Position numbers and translations under genes: made by a program
Notes under the pieces: generated by a model
Database searches by the model: none
What the model was told of the DNA's origin: nothing
What the model saw: the letters and a program-made list of their open reading frames with translations, nothing else
Shown here: positions 1-6,864 of the stretch, in pieces
Layout of the letters: every line of letters begins with the position of its first letter
How positions within the stretch are numbered: the stretch's first letter is position 1
Source of the DNA: M55B120 sp964426155
GTDB taxonomy: Bacteria; Actinomycetota; Humimicrobiia; Humimicrobiales; Humimicrobiaceae
Direction: 5' to 3'
Assembly: GCA_964426155.1 (NCBI GenBank)
Contig: CAYROY010000077.1
Location: 1-7,662, forward strand
DNA: 7,662 bases

Positions 1-24
1 GTCAGGCATGCAGTAACAGGACCC

Positions 25-927
25 CTAAGTTGCAATAATAGGCAGGACCTTTTTATCTATGGAACTCTCATCTTTGCTGACTTCTGCCCTGAACAGCTGC
101 CACCTTTCAGTGTGCTCTATATAATCGCCGGTGTGTACTGAATTATAAGCACCCAGCGATTCTATTTCCAGAATATCAGGATCTGTGTATATCTCTGTAT
201 TGACCCCAAAATCAATATAGGAAGCAGATGGGTCATAGTCGTAATTTTTAATGAAAACTTCACCATTAAGGACATATGCAGTCCATCCCAGAGTGTTTAG
301 TAATCCGATTTTCTGCCTGGTAGGATTCGTAGGATCCTGACAGAGTTGTATATATTTTTTACCCCATATCCATCTCGGGTCAGACATATCTGTATATCCC
401 CATAAAACCATCGGTCTTACCGGGGTAAGCTTATCCTCCCAGCTTTGAAATGGTTCCTGTGGAATAATAGCGCGCCCATTAAGCCCCATTACTGTAATGC
501 TCCACACAGCAAAGCTTATATCCCAGATATTATGATTTATGATCCTATGGACTATTTTAACAGAGTTATCACCGGTCAGGGTGACGTCTATCTGTTTCTG
601 CATACCGGTAGCGGCCTCTACTCTCTGGGAAAGCTTCAGAGTGCTGTTTTCTATCTTATAATCCACAGGCTGGTTATCAGGAAAATAACTGCGGGGATTT
701 GCTTCCGGGCCGTGCCACAGCCTGTGGCCGCCATACATTCTCCAAGCGTCACCCCCTGTTTTGCCCAGATCCTTTTCAACTTCCCTGAAGATGTTCTGAC
801 CGCCTATAAATCCTAAACGTATTATCCTCGGTCCCACATCCGTAGTTGCCACCAGTTCAATATCACCATCAGTCAACCTTACGCAGTTTTCCCAGCCGCC
901 AAATCTATATTTTTCCTCTATATCCAT
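25..927 (-). CDS. DUF4380 / galactose-mutarotase-like protein
   Basis: This is a complete 300-residue cytoplasmic protein with no signal peptide or membrane segment. It resembles the DUF4380 group of aldose-1-epimerase-like proteins, which have a galactose mutarotase-type beta-sandwich fold. Seen in the sequence: an N-terminal GPRIIRLGF strand (residues 32-40), the diagnostic GGHRLWHGPE block (66-75, His68 and His72), and a C-terminal EIESLGAY (254-261) followed by HTERWQLF (272-279), the usual place of the conserved acidic residue in mutarotase folds. The role is inferred: interconverting anomers, or binding a sugar or sugar acid, for the adjacent isomerase-like enzyme. The substrate is unknown. 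The ATG is preceded by AGGGGAAG at five bases, which supports this start. It lies 54 bases after the isomerase-like gene with no terminator between them, so the two are probably cotranscribed. The stop is TAG. Family is fairly sure; function is not. Confidence 0.85.
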   Translation of the reverse strand: MDIEEKYRFGGWENCVRLTDGDIELVATTDVGPRIIRLGFIGGQNIFREVEKDLGKTGGDAWRMYGGHRLWHGPEANPRSYFPDNQPVDYKIENSTLKLSQRVEAATGMQKQIDVTLTGDNSVKIVHRIINHNIWDISFAVWSITVMGLNGRAIIPQEPFQSWEDKLTPVRPMVLWGYTDMSDPRWIWGKKYIQLCQDPTNPTRQKIGLLNTLGWTAYVLNGEVFIKNYDYDPSASYIDFGVNTEIYTDPDILEIESLGAYNSVHTGDYIEHTERWQLFRAEVSKDESSIDKKVLPIIAT

Positions 928-981
928 TTTTTCTTCCCCTGAGTCTCCGAGTATTTATTATATAAACTTTTCAACAGGTAT

Positions 982-2475
982 CTAACTACATTTTAATTTA
1001 TCCTCTTCTACAACTTCATATCCAATCAGTTTAGCCAGATCCTTAAATTCCTGCCTGTAATTGCCGAACAGCACCACTCTGTGGTGAGCAAAGCTCTTCC
1101 AATCAACATTTTCAAAAAGGGCTTTTGCATTTGCTCTAATAGCCACCTTGTTCCTGCCCAGTATATCATCCCAGTACGGAAAAAGTTCTTCACCCGGGAT
1201 TGTCCTGCCTGTAAAAACAGCCATCTTTTTAGCATACACACCTATTCTCACCACTGTCACATTCTCATTTATCGGATAAATAGCCTGGGCGCAGGCCCCG
1301 CCTGTGTTTTCTTTCACAAATGGTAAATTCCTTATAATATAAGGAGTTATCCTTTCATCACCGTATGGCCTTAGAGTACCTTCGCAGTGAGCGACTATAG
1401 CCGTGTTGATAATGGGGTCTATACTATAATCTCCCAGAAGGCCCGTACTTCCGGTAATATATAAACCCAGCTGCTGAGTGATCAAACAATCTGTCAGGGT
1501 CTCGGAAGCGGCTGCTATACCATCTGAGCAGAATTGCGTAGTGGGAAGGCCCTGTGAGGGAATCCCCTGCTCATTTGCCTTTTCAAATCCGAGAGGAGGC
1601 CATCCAAATCCTTCGGTAGTTATGGCCTGGCAATCATACTGCTCCATCAACTCTTTCATAGCAAGGTATAGCTTTGCTGATTTTAATACCTCGGATTCTA
1701 TTGTGCCCCTTAATGTCACCGCATCATAAATCCACTTATCGGCAATCTCTTTTGCTTTTACTTCATCTGCCGTTTTTATCTTTTCAAATAATTCTTTTTG
1801 CGGAACTACTATAAACTCCGTACCTAAAGTCTCTCTTAGATTATCAAGATAGACTTTATCATATTCTTCTTTGGTCGTGTCAATTTGAATCGGTATTGGT
1901 TCAAAATAACCCAGAGGCGGCATATCCGTTACAACCAGCATCTTTAAATCCCTCATTTTAGAAATAGCACATATAAGGCTTACCTTTTTTGCTATATCTC
2001 TTATCCTGCGGGAATAAATTTCCGGGTCCTTATCACAGTAAAAAGGCAGATGAGAAGTTAAGACTCTACTATTGACATATGGATGGAAGGGAAGTGTAGA
2101 GCATGCTTTAAGAGGGCGCTTTACAACAATTGCCGGCAGACCAATCGATACCAGTTCATCTGATGCAATGTCCGTATAGGATTCAGCAAAGATAAGCAGA
2201 CCATCCAGATCCTGTTTTTGTTTTTTTATATCAGCTACGACATCGCCCATAATTTCAGCATCTTTAGACAATTGTACGGCCTCATCAACAAATTTAACTT
2301 TTGTATACTCCGTTCTGCCAACAAATTCTACATCCTTAGACTCATTTTTAATCTTTTCGATTATATCCCTGTTCCCCATCACTTTTATATCATGATGATA
2401 ATTGCGATAAGCATCGAACCCTACTGGATCGATAGTCGAGAGAAAAACAGTGTAAATTTTTTTTGGCCTATTCAT
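982..2475 (-). CDS. L-fucose/L-arabinose isomerase-like protein
   Basis: This is a complete cytoplasmic protein of 497 residues from the preferred ATG. It has the layout of the L-fucose/L-arabinose isomerase superfamily: a two-part alpha/beta N-terminal region (about 1-270), then a metal-site region with TEGFGWPPLG (287-296), FCSDGIAAASETL (315-327), GLLGDYSID (345-353) and AHCEG (362-366), and a C-terminal HHRVVLFGN (464-472). His363 and the His464/465 pair sit where family members place metal or substrate histidines. The acidic residue expected after the Cys at 316 looks replaced by Ser, with Asp at 318. Known members interconvert aldoses and ketoses using Mn2+; the substrate here is unknown. 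An in-frame GTG three codons upstream (2484) gives 500 residues, but it lies inside the Shine-Dalgarno-like box, so ATG 2475 is preferred. Stop is TAG. It follows the transporter after a 219-base gap and precedes the mutarotase-like gene, consistent with sugar catabolism. It could be a non-isomerase member of the fold. Confidence 0.85.
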   Translation of the reverse strand: MNRPKKIYTVFLSTIDPVGFDAYRNYHHDIKVMGNRDIIEKIKNESKDVEFVGRTEYTKVKFVDEAVQLSKDAEIMGDVVADIKKQKQDLDGLLIFAESYTDIASDELVSIGLPAIVVKRPLKACSTLPFHPYVNSRVLTSHLPFYCDKDPEIYSRRIRDIAKKVSLICAISKMRDLKMLVVTDMPPLGYFEPIPIQIDTTKEEYDKVYLDNLRETLGTEFIVVPQKELFEKIKTADEVKAKEIADKWIYDAVTLRGTIESEVLKSAKLYLAMKELMEQYDCQAITTEGFGWPPLGFEKANEQGIPSQGLPTTQFCSDGIAAASETLTDCLITQQLGLYITGSTGLLGDYSIDPIINTAIVAHCEGTLRPYGDERITPYIIRNLPFVKENTGGACAQAIYPINENVTVVRIGVYAKKMAVFTGRTIPGEELFPYWDDILGRNKVAIRANAKALFENVDWKSFAHHRVVLFGNYRQEFKDLAKLIGYEVVEEDKLKCS

Positions 2476-2479
2476 TATA

Positions 2480-2490
2480 ATCACTTCTTT
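2480..2490 (-). promoter_or_regulatory. Ribosome binding site deciding the isomerase-like start
   Basis: On the minus strand this reads AAAGAAGTGAT, close to the anti-Shine-Dalgarno match AAAGGAGGTGAT, and the ATG at 2475 follows at four bases from its end (about eight from the GAAG core). The upstream in-frame GTG (2482-2484) falls inside this box, so it would have no properly spaced ribosome site of its own. This favours the 497-residue protein over the 500-residue one. Confidence 0.6.
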
Positions 2491-2569
2491 TTCATTTTAT
2501 TTATAAAATTAAATTTTAATCTTAAAACTATGGATTCCTTTTAAAAACAATGTCTGATTTAAATTAATT

Positions 2570-2597
2570 CTAATAGCTCACAATACAGCCTTTTCAA
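2570..2597 (-). promoter_or_regulatory. Possible weak promoter for the isomerase/mutarotase pair
   Basis: On the minus strand, TTGAAA (2592-2597; five of six matches to TTGACA) is followed after 16 bases by TATTAG (2570-2575; four of six to TATAAT). The start point would be near 2563, leaving a leader of roughly 90 bases. A 7-base inverted repeat (TTTTCAA at 2591-2597, TTGAAAA at 2616-2622) overlaps the -35 box and could be an operator. The gap is so AT-rich that chance matches are likely. The 219-base gap to the preceding permease gene is the main argument that a second promoter exists. I see no convincing terminator or RNA gene in this gap. Confidence 0.3.
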
Positions 2598-2666
2598 GAT
2601 CTCCAAATTGTTATGTTGAAAATTTGATTTGTTAATAAATCTCTTCTATTTTCGATGAATTATATA

Positions 2667-2696
2667 AATAATACACTATTTAGAATAATACTATTT
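2667..2696 (-). repeat. Short imperfect direct repeat after the permease B stop
   Basis: Two adjacent units, AATAATACACTATTT (2667-2681) and AATAATACTATTT (2684-2696), differ only by two inserted bases and are separated by two bases. They overlap the permease stop codon. This could be a small tandem duplication or simple AT-rich sequence; there is no evidence of a function. Confidence 0.4.
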
Positions 2697-3693
2697 AAAA
2701 AACCCGTTTCCTGCTTCTTTCTATTAATAAATCAATGGAAACGGCCAATAGCATTACAATCGCAAAGAATATATAGGTCCACTCATATGACAGCCTGGCT
2801 ATAGATAAGGCATTCTCAATAATCACGATTATGAATGCACCTATTAAAATACCCAGCATATTTCCTCTTCCTCCACGAAGTGAAGTTCCGCCGACAACGG
2901 CAGCTGCAATGACTCTGAGCTCCCATCCGGTACCTATTCTGGAAGAAAATGAGGATACGCGAAGCGATAATATTATTGATGCAAAAGCAACTAAGGCTCC
3001 TACTATCATAAAACATATTATCTTAACCCGGTCAGTATTTACGGCCATTGACCTTGCAGCCATCTCATTATTCCCTGTAGAAAAAACCCAGTTACCAAAC
3101 CTATGCCTGTGAAGCACTGCACCGAGAATTATGGCAAACAACAATAGCCAGATAGTCTGTACCGGAAAAAAATCCCTTATTTCTCCAATAAATATCGGTG
3201 AAAAAAATCTAGTTTCTGAACTATCTATTGATATCCTTGGATCACTGGCAGAAACAATCAAAGTTATACCACGCCAGAACATCATAGTACCCAATGTAGC
3301 AATAAATGACAGGATTCTCCCTTTTGTAGTGATTAAACCATTTATCATCCCTATGATACCGCCGCATATAATGGTAATTATAGCCACCAGGAAAGGATTT
3401 ATGCCAATCGAAAAAAGTTTGAAAAAGACAAAAGAACAGAATGCAAGTACCGAGCCGACAGAAAGATCGAATTCACCTGCAATCATCAACATACCGGCAC
3501 CGAGTACTATAACCATAAATTCCGGGCCGAAAAATAATAAGTTCCTTATATTGCCGGGCAGGATAAAATTATGGTCTGGTGTAAAAAATGCAAGAAAGAT
3601 TACCAGGATTATAAATATTCCAATTGTGCCCAGTGAACTGATATTGGAAAAAAAATCTCCAAATTTACTATTTTTCTCTTCTAATCTATTCAA
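2695..3693 (-). CDS. CUT2-type sugar ABC transporter permease (B)
   Basis: This is a complete 332-residue inner-membrane permease of the RbsC/FrcC type (BPD_transp_2 family), which forms the transmembrane path of a monosaccharide importer. The N-terminal tail is polar (1-20), followed by a strong hydrophobic segment (about 22-38) and several more helices, roughly eight to ten in all. Family markers are AGEFDLSVGS (72-81) and the cytoplasmic AAAVVGGTSLRGGRGN (263-278), likely the ATPase-coupling region. Length is normal for the family. The start is TTG at 3693, directly after the TAA of the ATPase gene, with a strong GGGGGAGGG box seven bases upstream. The next in-frame Met is inside the first conserved motif, about residue 60, so TTG is the only sensible start. 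The abutting genes imply translational coupling. It is clearly paralogous to the permease on the other side of the ATPase, suggesting a heteromeric membrane domain. Substrate is not determinable from sequence. Confidence 0.92.
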   Translation of the reverse strand: MNRLEEKNSKFGDFFSNISSLGTIGIFIILVIFLAFFTPDHNFILPGNIRNLLFFGPEFMVIVLGAGMLMIAGEFDLSVGSVLAFCSFVFFKLFSIGINPFLVAIITIICGGIIGMINGLITTKGRILSFIATLGTMMFWRGITLIVSASDPRISIDSSETRFFSPIFIGEIRDFFPVQTIWLLLFAIILGAVLHRHRFGNWVFSTGNNEMAARSMAVNTDRVKIICFMIVGALVAFASIILSLRVSSFSSRIGTGWELRVIAAAVVGGTSLRGGRGNMLGILIGAFIIVIIENALSIARLSYEWTYIFFAIVMLLAVSIDLLIERSRKRVF

Positions 3694-4464
3694 TTATTTT
3701 CCCTCCCCCAGAGTTCCTCTAACTATAACCTCGGACAGATCCTCAACATTAGTATCTTCTTTTTTGATATCTGCTAACTTTTCTCCATGGGACAATACTA
3801 CGATCCTATCGGAAATTGTAAATATTTGATTAATATTATGTGTTATAAAAATAACAGATATCCCCTTCTTTTTTAGATTGGTCACAAATTCAAATACTTC
3901 CTGGACTTCTTTAACAGACAAAGCTATGGTAGGTTCATCAAGTATGACAAGTTTTGCTTTAAAATAAAGTGCGCGCGCTATTGCTACTCCCTGCCTCTGC
4001 CCGCCGGATAGTACGGATATATTCAGATTCGGCGAACTTATGCGCAGACCCATTCCTTCTAACGCATCCATGCTCTCTTTATCCATGACTCCCTTTTTAA
4101 GGAACCCAAGTGCTACCGAAGGCTCCCTTCCCATAAAGATATTCCTGGATATACTTAGATCCGGTGCCAGTGCCTGTTCCTGATAAACAGTTTCTATTCC
4201 CAAGTCTCTTGCATCTCTGGGTGAAGCAATCCTGACTTTTTTCCCTTCAAAATATATCTCTCCCTTTTCCGCTCTATGATATCCTGAAATGATTTTGATC
4301 AATGTGGATTTTCCCGCTCCATTATCACCGACAAGACCGACATTTTCTCCTTCATTAATGGCAAAATCAACATCTTTCAGTACATGTACTTTTCCAAAAT
4401 ATTTATTAATGCCGACCATTCTCAGTAATTCTTTAGAATTGGAATTTGATTTATCGGATGACAT
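3694..4464 (-). CDS. Single-domain sugar ABC transporter ATPase
   Basis: This is a complete 256-residue cytoplasmic ATPase that energises the importer. All ABC motifs are visible: Walker A GDNGAGKST (46-54), Q-loop VYQEQ (93-97), signature LSGGQ (152-156), Walker B LVILDEPT (172-179) and H-loop His209. It has a single nucleotide-binding domain, about half the size of the fused RbsA/XylG/AraG proteins usual in CUT2 systems. FrcA-type fructose ATPases are a known one-domain precedent. Sequence after Walker B reads IALSVKE, close to the AALGVKE of FrcA-like proteins. The ATG has GAGGTG six bases upstream. The gene lies 69 bases after permease A and abuts permease B, so the unit is permease-ATPase-permease. 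Two copies would be needed per transporter. Confidence in class is high; the transported sugar is unknown. Confidence 0.95.
   Translation of the reverse strand: MSSDKSNSNSKELLRMVGINKYFGKVHVLKDVDFAINEGENVGLVGDNGAGKSTLIKIISGYHRAEKGEIYFEGKKVRIASPRDARDLGIETVYQEQALAPDLSISRNIFMGREPSVALGFLKKGVMDKESMDALEGMGLRISSPNLNISVLSGGQRQGVAIARALYFKAKLVILDEPTIALSVKEVQEVFEFVTNLKKKGISVIFITHNINQIFTISDRIVVLSHGEKLADIKKEDTNVEDLSEVIVRGTLGEGK
3701..3709 (-). promoter_or_regulatory. Ribosome binding site for a TTG start
   Basis: The minus strand reads GGGGGAGGG inside the last codons of the ATPase gene, seven bases before TTG (3691-3693). This strong box supports the unusual TTG as the true start of permease B, with stop and start codons directly abutting. 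Confidence 0.65.
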
Positions 4465-4533
4465 CTTTTACACCTCACACATCTTTATTTGAAATATATA
4501 TTAAAATATTATGTTATAATTTGTTAAACTTTT

Positions 4534-5505
4534 CTAAGCTGTCCGCCTCTGAATAAAATTATTGACTACCACGAAAATTATTATTGCCAGACCGATGAAG
4601 GCCTGAACGCCATAAACAGGGACCCTCATTAAAATAAGACCGTTTTCAAGGATCTTTACAATCAATACCCCTAAAAAAATATTTAATATGTTCCCTATTC
4701 CACCCCTCAGTGAAGTACCTCCCACAACTGCTGCAGTAATAGCCTTCAGTTCAAAATCAATACCCTGGGTGGCATTAAAGGAACCTAATCTTACGGACTG
4801 CATTACCGCTGCAAAAGCACATAAAATCCCTATTATCATATAACATGTAGTCTTAACTATATTGGTCTGTATCCCCATGGCTCTTGCAGTTTCCGGACTG
4901 CTGCCTGTCGCAAATATCCAGTTACCGAATTTATTAAAATGAAGTATGAGTCCAAGAATAATCGCAATCACTGTAAACCATATTATCTGTAAAGGAAAAG
5001 GACCGATGGTGCCAGTTAATACCTTTTCAAAAAAAGGGTGGGGATCTATATATTTGCCTATACTGATGGGGGTCATCCTGGATAGTAAATAGACAACACC
5101 TCTCCAGAACATCAGGGTACTTAAAGTAATAATAAAAGATGGCAGTCCCGTTTTTACCACAATCGTACCATTTATAAATCCCAGTGCTGCTCCTACAAGT
5201 ATTACAATAATTAAAGCTAAAACTGGATTCATCCCTTTCATCAGAAGTGTAACAAAAACAAAAGAGCACAACGGGATAACTGAAGCAATAGAGAGGTCAA
5301 ATTCACCGGCAATCATCAGCATACCCACTCCCAGTGCAACTATGCCTAAATCCGGTATCAACTTACCCATAGAAGCTAAATTTCTGGGATCTATAAAAGA
5401 GTGGCCTGGTGTAAAAATAATAAACAACAAAACTATCACTACAAATGCAATCGGTGTATTTATACTATAATTTGAACTAAAACCTGGGCCGGATTTCTTC
5501 ATCAT
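4534..5505 (-). CDS. CUT2-type sugar ABC transporter permease (A)
   Basis: This is a complete 323-residue inner-membrane permease of the RbsC/FrcC type. It has a short polar N-terminus, a first hydrophobic segment at about 17-32 and several further membrane helices. The markers AGEFDLSIAS (66-75) and TAAVVGGTSLRGGIGN (257-272) align with those of permease B, and both share MFWRG and FGNW motifs, so the two are ancient paralogs rather than a recent duplicate. Two consecutive Met codons begin the frame; AAGGA lies close upstream, and the first ATG is kept. The gene starts 117 bases after the binding-protein gene, beyond an intrinsic terminator-like hairpin, so its expression probably depends on readthrough. 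Stop is TAG. It most likely pairs with permease B and the ATPase to import a monosaccharide; two alternative homodimers remain possible. Confidence 0.92.
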   Translation of the reverse strand: MMKKSGPGFSSNYSINTPIAFVVIVLLFIIFTPGHSFIDPRNLASMGKLIPDLGIVALGVGMLMIAGEFDLSIASVIPLCSFVFVTLLMKGMNPVLALIIVILVGAALGFINGTIVVKTGLPSFIITLSTLMFWRGVVYLLSRMTPISIGKYIDPHPFFEKVLTGTIGPFPLQIIWFTVIAIILGLILHFNKFGNWIFATGSSPETARAMGIQTNIVKTTCYMIIGILCAFAAVMQSVRLGSFNATQGIDFELKAITAAVVGGTSLRGGIGNILNIFLGVLIVKILENGLILMRVPVYGVQAFIGLAIIIFVVVNNFIQRRTA

Positions 5506-5531
5506 CTATATCCTTATTTTAACATTTATTC

Positions 5532-5573
5532 AAAAAATTCTTGGGAGTATACTTTTAATATACCCCCAAGAAT
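5532..5573 (-). terminator. Intrinsic terminator/attenuator between binding protein and permease A
   Basis: Arms at 5537-5551 and 5559-5573 pair over 15 bases with one G-U wobble and a 7-base loop. On the minus strand the hairpin is followed at once by a run of six T (5532-5537, the last overlapping the stem base). It sits 50 bases past the binding-protein stop. This placement fits partial termination or 3'-end protection, giving more binding protein than membrane components. In the plus direction the following run is weaker, and no plus-strand gene is present. Confidence 0.85.
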
Positions 5574-5622
5574 CAATTTTAATATTTAACACATTAAACT
5601 AACCATCAATTATGTTAAATCT

Positions 5623-6726
5623 TTATCTGTAGGTTCCTGAAAGTTCTTCTATGATTCCTAATGTTTCTGGATTATCTACCAGATAACCACCTGTGTCAAT
5701 ATTAGGTGTTAGTGCAAATTTATTATACAGATAGAGTGCATAAACTGCAAAATATCCCTGCAGGTACTGCTGCTGATCAATGGTTGCAGTTATATAACCT
5801 TCATTCAGTCCCTCTACTGTTCCAGGTGCTACATCAAATCCTCCTGCAATAATTTCTCCAGGTGCTTTTCCGGCTGCCTTTAAGGAACTGGTTATTCTAT
5901 CCGTACAGATACCGCCTGCTCCAAGGAAGAATGTAGTTTCAGGATGAGCAAGCAGATAAGCTGTCTCACGCTCTTCGACGGTAGTAGCTTCCAGTCCTCC
6001 GCCGTCTATCATCTCAAATGAAGTTATACCATATTCTTCCATTGCATCATTAACACCCTGCGCCCTTACTACAGCATAAGCTGCTCCCGGGACTTCTGCT
6101 GCCATTCCGACATGAGCTGATGCAAAATCTACTCCAGCTTCCTCGCCTTCCATAAATAATCTACTACCTACAACATATCCTGCCCTTCTTTCACTCTGGC
6201 CAATATAGCAGAGTCTTGCATTTCCTGCTGCGCCTTCAGTATCATCATTATTGATACCTATAACAGGAATTCCTGCAGCAAGTGCATCCTCTACTGGTTT
6301 ATCCCAGGCTGTATCATCATTTATTACAAGTGCTATACCATCTGGTTTCGATGCTACTGCTTCTTCAAAAGCCTTTTGCTGCTCAGATAAGTCTCCTCCA
6401 CATAAATCTATCTCAGCCTGGCATCCCAATTCACTGGCAGCATCTCTCATACCCTGGTTTACTACGGCCCAGAATGGGTCGTCTCCACCGTGGGTAACCA
6501 GCCTAAAATACATATCCGACGCAGGTTTTCCTGCTTCTTGGACTACCTCTTCTTCGGCTGCTTCCTCTGCCTCTTCAGCTTCTTCAGCTACTTCTTCAGC
6601 CTCTTCAACTGCTTCCTCTGCTTCCTCTACCTCTCCGGCTTCTGCCTGGCATCCCAGTAAAGAAAAACTTCCTACCAGAATCAAGCTTATACCCATAATA
6701 AGGGTAATTTTTGCTATCTTATTCAT
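5623..6726 (-). CDS. Sugar ABC transporter substrate-binding lipoprotein
   Basis: This is a complete 367-residue exported receptor of the Peripla_BP_4 (RbsB-like) family that captures a sugar and delivers it to the permeases. The signal peptide (1-25, Lys at 3 and 6, hydrophobic core) ends in a lipobox SLLGC with Cys26 as the lipidated residue. A Glu/Ala-rich linker follows (about 32-65). The mature domain opens with FRLVTHGGDDPFWAVVNQGM (74-93) and contains PDGIALVIND (128-137), AGIPVIGINND (151-161), IIAGGFDVAP (292-301) and IDQQQYLQGYFA (316-327), all typical of CUT2 binding proteins. The start ATG has AAAGGAG at six bases. It has its own promoter candidate upstream and a terminator-like hairpin downstream, consistent with high expression. 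The ligand cannot be read from the sequence; a ribose-, fructose- or fucose-like sugar is the general expectation, and autoinducer-type or polyol ligands are possible. Confidence 0.95.
   Translation of the reverse strand: MNKIAKITLIMGISLILVGSFSLLGCQAEAGEVEEAEEAVEEAEEVAEEAEEAEEAAEEEVVQEAGKPASDMYFRLVTHGGDDPFWAVVNQGMRDAASELGCQAEIDLCGGDLSEQQKAFEEAVASKPDGIALVINDDTAWDKPVEDALAAGIPVIGINNDDTEGAAGNARLCYIGQSERRAGYVVGSRLFMEGEEAGVDFASAHVGMAAEVPGAAYAVVRAQGVNDAMEEYGITSFEMIDGGGLEATTVEERETAYLLAHPETTFFLGAGGICTDRITSSLKAAGKAPGEIIAGGFDVAPGTVEGLNEGYITATIDQQQYLQGYFAVYALYLYNKFALTPNIDTGGYLVDNPETLGIIEELSGTYR
6535..6633 (-). repeat. Low-complexity Glu/Ala linker-coding tract
   Basis: The codons for residues 32-64 of the binding protein are mostly GAA/GAG and GCN, giving an imperfect repeat of EEA and EEAEE units. 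On the plus strand it appears as a CTTCTTC/CTCTTC-rich tract. The resulting highly acidic spacer would hold the receptor away from its lipid anchor. Tract length may vary between strains by slippage. Confidence 0.75.
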
Positions 6727-6749
6727 TTTTTTCTCCTTTCAGAAAAAAA
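6726..6749 (-). promoter_or_regulatory. Inverted repeat enclosing the binding-protein ribosome site
   Basis: AGAAAAAAA (6741-6749) and TTTTTTTCT (6726-6734) are a perfect 9-base inverted repeat with a 6-base loop. In the minus-strand RNA, U7CU can pair with AGA7, which takes in half of the AAAGGAG box and the A of the start codon. Seven of the nine pairs are A-U, so the fold is weak and may simply reflect an A-rich ribosome site. Confidence 0.35.
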
Positions 6750-6783
6750 TTTATATAATCCTTTTCGAAAGATAATTTTCTTT

Positions 6784-6842
6784 TATGAATACCTCCTCCC
6801 TATTATATTATTTTTCAAAATTATTAATATCCTCCCTCCTAT
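6784..6842 (-). repeat. Two purine-rich direct repeats in the binding-protein leader
   Basis: On the minus strand ATAGGAGGGAGGATATTAAT (6842-6823) and ATAGGGAGGAGGTATTCATA (6803-6784) are near-copies 39 bases apart. Each holds a Shine-Dalgarno-like GGAGG, but neither is followed by a convincing gene: only frames of about eleven codons with non-ATG starts exist nearby. They could be orphan ribosome sites, leader-peptide sites or protein-binding elements. Confidence 0.45.
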
Positions 6843-6864
6843 ACCTTATGATTTTTCTTATTCA

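Noticed and set aside
1..24. Readthrough of the mutarotase-like TAG stop into the left edge
   Set aside because: The frame stays open for only eight codons before the window ends and the family length is already complete, so nothing supports recoding.
445..816. A 123-residue open frame on the plus strand
   Set aside because: It is antisense to the DUF4380 gene, has no ribosome site or recognisable motif, and all other genes run the opposite way.
2576..2584. ATTGTGAGC on the minus strand, identical to part of the lac operator
   Set aside because: Only nine bases match and the second half-site is absent; no LacI-family gene is in the window.
3131..3829. A 232-residue open frame on the plus strand
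   Set aside because: It lies fully antisense to permease B and the end of the ATPase gene, both of which carry clear family motifs. Its protein is Ile/Pro-rich with no recognisable domain.
6251..6775. A 174-residue Ser/Ala-rich open frame on the plus strand
   Set aside because: It is the antisense of the Glu/Ala linker and receptor domain; the Ser-rich run is the reverse complement of the GAA/GCN codons.
6802..6830. A second TATAAT in the binding-protein leader as a promoter
   Set aside because: The -10 at 6802-6807 is perfect, but the hexamer 17 bases upstream (ATATTA) matches the -35 consensus poorly in very AT-rich sequence.
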